From assembly GCA_034696485.1 (NCBI GenBank), contig JAQIWT010001484.1:1-10631 (forward strand): a stretch of DNA of 10,631 nucleotides. Reading direction: 5' to 3'. The stretch's first letter is position 1. Every line of letters starts with the position of its first letter. Below are positions 1 through 7,495 of this stretch, one piece after another. A model generated the notes under the pieces. That model made no database searches and had not been told where the DNA came from. It saw nothing but the letters and a program-made list of their open reading frames with translations. Source of the stretch: Isohypsibius dastychi. Lineage: Eukaryota; Tardigrada; Eutardigrada; Parachela; Isohypsibiidae. The position numbers were made by a program, and so were the translations under genes.

Positions 1-125
1 AAGGTTTTCGTACCCCCATTTTCGGAGGTCTACCCCCCAAAAACACCGCTTCGCTAAGCAAAGCGGAACAAAAATTCCCGCTTTTCGCTTCGCTAATAGA
101 AGCGAAGCGGAATTTACCCCCCACT
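1..125. repeat. Hairpin-prone GC-rich block with TACCCCC repeats
   Basis: TACCCCC occurs at about 11, 31 and 115. Two self-complementary units built on CGCTTCGCT lie between them. The clearer one pairs CGCTTCGCT (86-94) with AGCGAAGCG (101-109), 9 bp around a 6-nt loop. The other pairs CCGCTT (46-51) with AAGCGG (61-66). Both units end in GCGGAA. The block may be the edge of a dispersed or minisatellite-type repeat running off the left of the window. The family is unknown. Confidence 0.5.
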
Positions 126-457
126 CAAAACTTTCCAGTTCCACCACTGGCCATTACCCATCAATAAAAATGTTCTACGGTTGTACTGTACAATCATTCA
201 TATGAGATTTCGAGCGAACGGACAACTTACGCTGGTTCGTGTTTTTGCCAGTTTTTTCTTGAAAGCTAAACCGATAGAAGCAAAGTTTGAGTTCGATGGT
301 CATTCGCTCTGTAGTCAATCAACGTCCGACATTTCGACGTCGGAACAGCCAAATGACGTATTATCGAAAAAGCAATTCAAAGCGAGCACGGAGCTGTTAC
401 ATTAACTGGTTACCACTGCGGACGTTGAATAATCTGTGGTAATGTATATCAGATCAT

Positions 458-463
458 TATAAA
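458..463 (+). promoter_or_regulatory. Candidate TATA box of the CAP gene
   Basis: TATAAA lies 36 nt before the ATG at 499. A start site about 30 nt downstream would leave only a very short leader. CTTTCAG directly before the A-ATG (491-497) could instead be a trans-splice acceptor, but the outron would then be very short. Motif match only. Confidence 0.35.
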
Positions 464-498
464 CCTTCGTATCTTTGTTTCACTTACTAGCTTTCAGA

Positions 499-2677
499 AT
501 GTCTGTGAAGAAAATGGCCGTTCTTTTAGTTCTTTTATCAGTTCTCTACATGGCTTCGGCTCATGAACAAGACAATGAGTTTGATATTGACGTTATATTT
601 GGCAAACTTGTTCGCTTATCAGGGCGTCAAATGACTTTGCAGCGGTGTCGACCGGATCTGTTTCCGGATCTGCGGGATAGTGGCTTCTGCGTCGACGTGA
701 ACGATCTGGATGATATTTGTTTCACCCTGGAAGTCAGTCAGTCTAGAAACTGCTCAGATCTCGGAACACAGTTCTGCTGTTACCGTAAGTGCATGCTTAT
801 ATTGTGTCACCCGAAACTGGAATGTCATGCAGCTCCGTCGTAGGTTCCATCTTCCAAGGGAACGCGCTCGTCACAACCACGACCCGGCCCGGACAAACAA
901 CCACCAGGTAATCGTAAATTTTCCGGTACATGTACGAGTAGTCTAAAACTTAATAAATGAACCCCAGCGTTCTGGGGGGGGGGGGAGTGCTCCTCTGTTC
1001 CACAAAACATCTCGAAACTCTGCATTATGTTCATCCTAGCCAAATATTTACCAAGCCCCACCCCAAAACTTTGACATTTTTGCAGATTGATGACCACCAG
1101 CGTAACGAGACCGAGCTCGACCACTGTCACCACATCTTCTACTGGGCGTAAGTAGCACTCAGAGAGCCTTCATAACTCTGTGAAGAGTCACCATGACCAT
1201 ACTACATACTTTCAGAACAAACAACTCCGACCACCACTTCTACAGCACCGACATCACCGTCAACAACAACGACCAGCACGACCACACAGGCTGCTACAAT
1301 CAGTACTACGACAGCTGTGATATCAACAACAACGGGTGCGTCGGCACCAACTGCCACATCGATACCAACGACGACCAATACCCCAGTACTGATCAGTACA
1401 CCAGGCTCAACCGCGCCATTGGTGACCGGTTCTTCATCTACAACCACAATCACTTCAACCACCACACCGCAAGTCGTAACCACTTCAGCTGGGACGACTG
1501 GCCAAACAGCTTCTACTACAACTTCTTCGACGACAGTTTCTTCACCAAATTCAGTCACCACATCAAGTACCACTGCAGCGCCAACCACAACCACAACAAC
1601 AACGACAACGGCGACAACTCCAACAAGGACAACCCCAACCACTACAACGCCCAGCACAACCACAACAAGAACGACACCAACCACCACAACGACAACAAGC
1701 ACAACAACAGGAACAACGCCAACCACCACAACGCCAAGTACAACCACTACTTCCACAACGGTACCCACAACCAGAACAACGACACCTACAACTACTACCA
1801 CTTCCGCATCAGCCCCTGGCGGATCAACCGAGTAAAAATTTCCGTCTGACAAGAATTTCGTGGTTCGCTGCTCCTAAGGCCGTTGTTTTATAGTATCGAC
1901 ACAACTTCCCCGGCGATACAACAAGCAATCTTAGCGTTCCACAACAGGCTCAGGAGAGCTGTGTCACGACCTGGGTTCCGCGGTTTGAACAACGCTCCGC
2001 AACCACCAGCAACCAACATGAGAGAACTTGTCTGGAGTGATGCATTGCGGAGAGCTGCTCAGTTCTGGGCGAGCCAATGTCAAGGGGTGCACTCACCGGG
2101 TAACGATCAGTTGAGAAACACCCAAAGAACCACTGAAAATGTTTTTGCTCCTGCAGAAAATATTGCCCAGGGGCCTGGTGAGAACCTTGCATCAGCAACT
2201 GCTGCTAGTGCCGCCTCGAATCTCACAGCCTTCCTGTCTCTATGGGAGAACGAAGCAAGGGCTTTTAACTACCATAGAAGGGATGAAGAACCAGGCTGTG
2301 CTGCAATAAGACCAGCGGATATCGGCCACTGGACGCAGGTCAGTTATACGATCGATCTGCCAAGCCAGTTGAAAGCGTTTGTTCACGTTTCAGGTAGTAT
2401 GGGCGGAAACTACGCAAGTTGGATGTGGATACAGCCGATGTCCCCTGAGCAGCCCTGGTGGTGCTCGAGGCAACTTCTTTGTCTGTCAGTATGAAACTGG
2501 GTATGTAAATGCTGAACTGGGTTACGGTTAGAATATTAATGATGCTTTGGTTCAAATTACAGGGGCAACGCGAACAGGTGTGCGCCTTATGAAATCGACG
2601 GGCAAGTATGTAGACCATGCGGTGGACGCAATGACCCCAGATGCCGTGATAACATATGCGCAACACCTCCGTTGTGA
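499..2677 (+). CDS. Secreted mosaic protein: Cys-rich module, mucin-like linker, CAP (SCP/TAPS) domain
   Basis: Seven exons: 499-784, 844-907, 1086-1147, 1216-1831, 1894-2338, 2394-2500, 2563-2677. All introns are GT-AG, phases agree, and the total is 1,695 nt (564 residues). Residues 1-21 are a signal peptide ending ASA. A module with six cysteines (50, 64, 74, 85, 93, 94) follows, of a family I do not recognise. Residues ~105-342 are Thr/Ser/Pro-rich and probably heavily O-glycosylated. The CAP domain spans ~344-526, with HNRLR at 359-363, GENLA, GHWTQVVW at 487-494, VGCGYSRCP and GNFFVCQYETG. A Cys-rich tail ends in ICATPPL. The CAP family includes nematode venom-allergen-like and Ancylostoma-secreted proteins, which are extracellular and often act at the host or environment interface. 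The role of this one is unknown. The CAP part is certain; the linkage to exon 1 rests on phase agreement and open frame. The intron at 908-1085 could hide a further exon. Confidence 0.88.
952..957 (+). terminator. Intronic AATAAA in the CAP gene
   Basis: AATAAA lies in the 908-1085 intron. If the first intron (785-843) is kept, the frame stops at 841-843 and this signal could end a short transcript. It may equally be chance in AT-rich intron sequence. Confidence 0.2.
1086..1831 (+). repeat. Threonine-codon low-complexity tract (ACN repeats)
   Basis: Most codons are ACA/ACC/ACG/ACT, with Ser, Pro and Ala between them. The densest part is about 1580-1810. The tract is interrupted by one intron (1148-1215) and encodes the mucin-like linker. 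Because the repeat is built on ACN, other plus frames and the complementary minus strand also lack stops here. Those long frames are by-products. The array is likely to vary in length between individuals and to be difficult for short-read assembly. Confidence 0.85.
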
Positions 2678-2869
2678 CGGGGGACCGTAGATTGCCAGCT
2701 GACCTGATTTTCATTTATTTACTCTGTAATTTAAGTGCTTGGTTTTGTTGTCCAGACATTCATCGCTGGATATAGATTAATGATCCGATTTGCAGTTCTT
2801 TAAGGTCGATGAACTTCAAGGCATTTCCTGCCCTTGTATACTCGTACAGAATGAATTGCACGGACCACA

Positions 2870-2875
2870 ATTAAA
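2870..2875 (+). terminator. Possible poly(A) signal of the CAP gene
   Basis: ATTAAA, the commonest variant signal, lies about 190 nt after the TGA at 2675-2677. I saw no AATAAA between the stop and this point. Motif only. Confidence 0.3.
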
Positions 2876-3077
2876 GGCTTAGCTAACCTTCGAGTTGCAC
2901 GTGATTTGCATTGCATTGTTCGTGTAGACTTATTGTGTGACGGTTCCTTGTGCATACCACTCATTTGTTTTGGGTCATCACCCGTTTCTTTACGGTTTTG
3001 ATAAAGGTCAACAGCAGCAATAATCTAAGAGCGATAACTGTGCGAACGTATGTACAGGTATGTACTTGGAAGCTGTG

Positions 3078-3169
3078 TACGTCTCCGCCAAAATTAAGTT
3101 AACACCCCTCGAATAAAATAGCATGTGAGTCTACGGGGGGGATGTTAACTTAATTTTGGAGCCGACGTA
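3078..3169. repeat. 92-bp imperfect inverted repeat, MITE-like
   Basis: The arms face each other across about 30 nt. The central 17 bp, CCAAAATTAAGTTAACA (3088-3104), is perfectly complementary to 3143-3159. The outer bases TACGTC (3078-3083) and GACGTA (3164-3169) also pair. C-rich (3104-3109) and G-rich (3135-3141) flanks extend the fold inward. The size, AT-rich core and intergenic position suit a small non-autonomous DNA element. I could not assign a target-site duplication or a superfamily. If transcribed it would fold into a long hairpin. Confidence 0.7.
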
Positions 3170-3359
3170 TTCCGGCACATGGTTTCGACATTCGACCGCA
3201 CTGACCGCAGCATACTGAACACGGTAGGGGGTTACGCCATATCTCAGCTGTTGATGACTATACCCCGTACGCCGATGTCTGAACTAAAAACGACAACACG
3301 AAGCACAACATTCAGGCAGCGAACAAAGGATTCGATTCGATATCTATTTAAGAAGGAGA

Positions 3360-4103
3360 ATGAAAACCACGTTCAGTTCCATGTCACTGGCATGTCGTGT
3401 TGTTTTTCATTATTCAAAACCACGCCAGTTATTCTCCATTTCCGTTTTATCACCAAATCGTTTCTTGCTGAACTGCAGAATGGTCTCTATTGAAAAGGGA
3501 AGCAACACACGTCAACCAACTGCTATTTTCGTTCTTGGACCTCCCGGGTCCGGAAAAGGCACTCAGAGTTTGATGCTCGCCAAAGAATTTTCCTTCACCC
3601 ATTTATCGGCTGGGGATCTGATTCGGACTGAACGCGACACACCTGGCTCCAAATACGGGAAAGAAATCACGGAAGCCATTCGCGAGCCAGGAAAATTCGT
3701 CCCAGCGGAAATAACTTGTTCGCTTTTGGAGACTGCCATGATGAATTCCAGATCTAATCGGTTCCTCATCGATGCATTCCCTATCAATCCTGACAACTAT
3801 ACGGTATGGGAAGAACGCATGGCATCGAAAGTCGACACACCGTTCGTGTTGTTCTTCGAAGTTAGCGAGGAAGAGAGTATCAGAAGATGCACTACGCACC
3901 GGAAACGATTGGACGATACGGAACCGATTTTGAAGAAGCGATTCATTTCGTATTTGCGAGAAACTAAACCTGTTGTGGACGAATTCGAGAAACGAGGAAT
4001 ATTGTATCGGATTGATGGAAATCGGGATGAGGCAGTGGTGTTTGCGGAAGTCGCTGAAATCTTCCGGAAACGGTTCGGTGAAGTGAAAACAGGCGATGCC
4101 TGA
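3360..4103 (+). CDS. UMP-CMP kinase-like nucleoside monophosphate kinase, divergent
   Basis: A single-exon frame of 247 codons. The family transfers phosphate from ATP to UMP or CMP in pyrimidine nucleotide supply. The P-loop GPPGSGKG is at 60-67, and LSAGDLIRTERD at 82-93 matches the NMP-binding helix of UMP-CMP kinases. VPAEITCSLLE also fits that subfamily better than adenylate kinase. A shortened LID (HRKRLDD, ~180-186) precedes KKR and TKPVVDEFE. The usual DGFPR motif reads DAFPI (138-142), so the NMP-contacting arginine is absent. The start is ambiguous. ATG 3360 is the first in frame (a TAA lies upstream near 3286) and gives a 40-residue extension with no acidic residues, resembling a mitochondrial presequence. 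ATG 3480, directly after CTGCAG-A, gives a standard 207-residue enzyme. The lack of introns suggests a retrocopy. The frame is intact. Confidence 0.82.
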   Translation: MKTTFSSMSLACRVVFHYSKPRQLFSISVLSPNRFLLNCRMVSIEKGSNTRQPTAIFVLGPPGSGKGTQSLMLAKEFSFTHLSAGDLIRTERDTPGSKYGKEITEAIREPGKFVPAEITCSLLETAMMNSRSNRFLIDAFPINPDNYTVWEERMASKVDTPFVLFFEVSEEESIRRCTTHRKRLDDTEPILKKRFISYLRETKPVVDEFEKRGILYRIDGNRDEAVVFAEVAEIFRKRFGEVKTGDA

Positions 4104-4738
4104 ATATTCAGTGGGAAAAGATACCGTAGTATTGTGTTTCAAAATTACTGTTGTGTTTTTAAATGAGTTCTTGTTCGGTTCATTCCTTTACTGTAGTTCC
4201 CTGAAGTTTCAGCAGATCATTTTTTATTTTTCTACGATTTGATGGCTTGATTTTTGAGAGATCTTTCTTTTGTCCTTGGTAATTTGCCAAAATTTATGGA
4301 ATATATTTTAAAATAAACGGTTTGAATTCATTTTCCATATGGCGACCGTCACGAAAATTTCCTTTGGAAAGGTGCTGTTTTTGCTTTTTTCGTTGAGTTG
4401 AAACTGGACTCTTGAGACGGAAATCACTTTGCGAATCAGGTGACTATGCGGAATTTCTCAACGAGGCACTCGACATTATTCTTGTTACGACTACTTGGAA
4501 AGCGTACAAAAAACTGAAGAAAAGAAACTTAGAAGGCGTGCAAAAAAACGAACTCGAGAAAAATTTACAAAAGCAAGATTCTATCTATTTCATGATTTAG
4601 ATTACCTTTGAATCTGAAATTCATAACACAATAAAAACATGGTTCAAGTGAATAATAATGAAAGATCTAAAAAAGGAATACCGTGATAACGCATGTTACC
4701 AATTGTGAGCAATCCAAGTAAACTGGCAGTTCATCGAT
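4104..4738. other. Intergenic region between convergent kinase and TBP-like genes
   Basis: This holds the two 3' UTRs. AATAAA on the plus strand at 4312-4317 is the likely kinase poly(A) signal; another lies at 4630-4635. For the minus-strand gene I find no AATAAA, only ATTAAA overlapping its stop codon (4738-4743). A short open frame at 4412-4600 is lysine-rich and lacks an ATG start, so it was not called. Confidence 0.55.
4312..4317 (+). terminator. Poly(A) signal of the kinase gene
   Basis: AATAAA lies in an AT-rich stretch about 210 nt after the TGA at 4101-4103. It is the first canonical signal downstream of the stop. Motif only. Confidence 0.5.
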
Positions 4739-7180
4739 TTAATAATTTTCCTTGTCCCAATCAGCATTGGTGTAGATTGCATCCAGTAATGCGCCGTAAA
4801 TCTTCTGCGGAGTGTTGTCCGGTTCATCCACTTCCGGCTCGCTGCAGTCATCGTCCGCATCGTTGGGCTCCTCATCTCTTTCAGGCATCTGTGGCGCGGT
4901 GGCTTTTTCCTTCCGGGCCGTTCGGGTCTTCACAGATGAAGCTAAAAATAAAACGAAAACCTTAACTAAATGAACAATCAGAATTAATTACGGCACAAAT
5001 TAGCTGAAAAAAATCATTCAACATTAAAAACTGATTAGGCCTAATAAAAATTTAGATGATCGCTTAAATTTGGAAATATGTATATTGCACCGTAATGAAA
5101 TGTGTGGCATTTTCGGAATTTCAAGTCGGAAAATTCCAAAAGCTGAAATTCTTACATTTTTTGGCATCTGTCTTTCTTTTTGGTTTCGGCTTGCGTTGCT
5201 TTCCAATCTTTTTGTCGTATTCTAATGGTGCATTAATCTCCCGCACTTTCGGTATCCGAATGATTTCTCTCTCCAGAAGTTTGAATCGCAAAGATTCGAT
5301 ATCCGCCTCTTTCCCAACGGCCATTTTATCTCGGTAAATTCCACACTGTCGGTTAAAAATTTCGCCTTTTGTTCCACCTCGTCGCATGAACTTGTTGACA
5401 ATTTTGGCCATTGCTTGTTCTCCGTCGCTGAGATCATCGAGAAAATCCTCATCCAAAAAATCGACAGGTTCTGGCGGGGGCGATGGTGTTTTCCGCTGAG
5501 CATACATTGATCTTTTAGGACGTGGATGCTGACCATACTTCGGAGGAATCTCCGCCTCATCCACTAATAAAAGGAAACAAAATCAAAACACGAATTAGAA
5601 AACGCAGCAATTCAATTAAAACATCCTTTTCGAGGTGACCCAAAATATGAATTCAGAAAAAAGCACGATCTCGATTACGAAATTCAAAACAATAGCATGG
5701 AAAGATCAGCTATGCGTCCGAAATCGATGGGATTTTTTTCGAGTGTCGATTTCTGAGAGATACGAATCGGCCACGAATGCCACAAACTTTCTAAAACCAA
5801 GTCGAATTGCTGATGAACACCGACCTGCTTCCGCATCTCGCTCACTTCCGGCGATCTTGTACGGCAAGGCGGTGGCGGCAATTCTTCGTACAGCTTCGAC
5901 TGTCTTCGTGTGTTCAACATCAACTGGATCACAATCGCCAGTACCTTCAAAGAAATCACATAAGTGGTCCCAGAAGAAGAAATCCCGCATCAAGAACGGA
6001 AGTGAAAACTTACACCAGACTAGAATTTTTCCCGAGCCAGGGAGACTCAGCTTAGCGCCGAGATCCTTATATTCTATCTCGGCGAATCTTGCATTGATTT
6101 CCGGATTGTAGCTGCAAACATCTGAATTATGACGACAGATGATGAAATCAGAAGAAAATTTAGAAAAATAATGCTGATTAGAATAGGCGGAATTATTTTG
6201 ACACAAATTCAAACCGGGAAAAAAACATCAGATTCTTACTGAATTTCTGGACGAAATCGTTTCAGCCTGTTGAGATTCACTTCGAAGGGCAAAGTGGCGA
6301 GTGCTTGGACAATATTGAACTGGAAGTTATGCATGCCCACATCCTGCTGAGCAAAATACAGAAAACGACCGACAATTTCCATCGCAATCGCTGTTGATTC
6401 CTCAAAACTAAAAAACACACAATAAAACTATATTGAACACAGAAAAACAGAGAAATAAAAACAAAGTTGAAAGAAGCAAAATAAATTCGATACCTTTTCT
6501 GACCACGGAGTTTGACAAGTCCATTCCGCTGAACAGCCGCATTTCCGGTATAACCCCAGAACTCCATTTTCATCTGGAAGGAGTAATAATTAGCACAAAT
6601 TTACCAAATAATAGCATGAAACAAAAAAGAGAGCATCGGAAAATGTCGGAGCACTAGCAGAAAACAAAAAGGAAGAAAAACAACTCTTCAATTGAACGAA
6701 TTCCGTTATTCAAGATTAACACGGCGGTAACACAGCTGTTCCTGTTGTTTCAAATGTTCGGTTCAGATCGAAAAATCAGATTTGGTGGAAAAGATCGTTG
6801 TAGTTCCTTTCTTTTCCTCGTTCACCCTGTTTCGCTCCGCGGAACCAACTCATGAAGAAGAATTTTCTTTATAATTCTATGACTCTCAATTGTTTCAAGG
6901 TACGATACCTTTTTTCACTCACCTCGCCTCTGCTGATCACGCAACTCACTGCAATCCCAGCTGTGCTTACAGGCACGAAATTGGCTTCAAAGTCCTTCGC
7001 CAACGACAGCTTAAACTGCGAGTTGACCATGCTGATTCGGACATCCAGTTCCATATCAAATGGCTCGGCTTCCTCATCGACTTCATCTTCAGCAACTTCC
7101 TCAAATTCGTCGAGTGGAACTTGGGGAGAGTGAGGATCTTTCGCCATGATCAGTCCTGCTCCTGGTGTATTCCCTGGCAT
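4739..7180 (-). CDS. TBP-like factor (TLF/TRF2 type) with charged C-terminal extension
   Basis: Exons in transcript order: 7180-6923, 6573-6494, 6407-6240, 6111-6014, 5944-5846, 5563-5156, 4941-4739. All introns are GT-AG and the total is 1,314 nt (437 residues). An acidic N-terminus (~24-46) precedes two TBP-type repeats (~44-137 and ~138-230). Repeat 1 has GNAAVQRNGLVKLRGQKS, matching the strand-turn-strand before the first helix in TBP. Repeat 2 has FNIVQALATLPFEVNL, then YNPEI and GSGKILV. PFEVNL followed by RPEI-YNPEI resembles TBPL1 more than TBP. Phenylalanines that TBP inserts into the TATA box appear replaced (Gln101 in repeat 1), as expected of a TLF that does not bind TATA. The tail has a basic nuclear-localisation-like stretch (~352-383) and an acidic region (391-412). 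Expected role: nuclear, partner of TFIIA in selective polymerase II initiation. The donor ending exon 5 could instead be at 5825, and the acceptor of exon 5 at 5923; all combinations stay in frame. Confidence 0.72.
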
Positions 7181-7495
7181 GTTTAGTCCGAGTTTCAAAC
7201 GGTTTCAAATCACGTAGCTTCTGCTCATCAAATTTCAAATAATCGTTAATCGACGCAAGCAAGCAAGCTCAGCTGTGTAGTTCGGATTTTGGAAATTATG
7301 AAGGCGAATGGGACAACACTGCTGGACCCCTCTCCAAATCGTACCCCCTACACACTTGTGAGGTGAGTGCAGCATTTAGACCCCTTTGTTTCTTTTCTCT
7401 CTTGGCGGAAATCGCTCATTTTCTGTTTCTAATGCATGGATGTTTCTTACGGATAATAACGCTTTTGACATTTGTTCTTTTATTGAAGCCGTCTT
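7181..7495. other. Spacer between tandem carboxypeptidase and TBP-like genes
   Basis: This holds the short 3' UTR of the carboxypeptidase gene and the upstream region of the TBP-like gene. The ATG at 7180 has an in-frame TGA about 25 nt upstream, which supports the start unless a 5' exon exists. GCAA is repeated in tandem near 7255-7268. I see no clear TATA box and no strong TTTCAG trans-splice acceptor before 7180. A two-exon plus-strand model beginning at 7298 was considered and rejected. Confidence 0.5.
7479..7484 (-). terminator. Poly(A) signal of the carboxypeptidase gene
   Basis: The minus strand reads AATAAA beginning 12 nt after the TAA at 7498-7496. Cleavage here would give a very short 3' UTR, which is common in nematodes. 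Confidence 0.55.

Larger units (their letters stand above)
1..498. other. Upstream non-coding region of the CAP gene
   Basis: I see no supported gene here. The first 125 bases are an unusual GC-rich, hairpin-prone block with repeated TACCCCC motifs (listed separately). The rest is ordinary sequence leading to a TATA box and the start of the CAP gene. An open frame at 181-405 has no ATG at its beginning, no recognisable family and no splice support, so it was not called. Confidence 0.6.
2678..3359. other. Intergenic region between the CAP and kinase genes
   Basis: This stretch holds the 3' UTR of the CAP gene, a 92-bp inverted repeat (3078-3169) and the presumed promoter of the kinase gene. 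TATTTAAG at about 3344, just before the ATG at 3360, is a weak TATA-like site. A frame at 3179-3493 encodes nothing recognisable and was not called. Confidence 0.6.

Noticed and set aside
181-405. 74-residue plus-strand frame in the left flank
   Set aside because: It starts at a non-ATG codon, shows no family features and no link to the CAP gene.
785-843. Acceptor at 829 for exon 2 of the CAP gene
   Set aside because: ATGCAG at 824-829 looks like an acceptor, but joining exon 1 there meets a stop at once; TAG at 841-843 keeps the frame open into the Thr-rich part.
1193-1849. 218-residue Asn/His-rich plus-strand frame
   Set aside because: It is a shifted reading of the same ACN repeat; the threonine frame joins its neighbours by correct splice phases and this one does not.
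1202-1852. 216-residue Val-rich frame on the minus strand
   Set aside because: It is the complement of the ACN threonine repeat, which has no stops when read backwards.
3603-4142. 179-residue minus-strand frame opposite the kinase
   Set aside because: It is a shadow of the kinase coding strand, whose P-loop and NMP-kinase motifs are unmistakable.
5684-5959. Minus-strand 91-residue frame within the TBP-like gene
   Set aside because: It overlaps exon 5 in the wrong frame and continues into an intron; only the chosen frame continues the TBP repeat.
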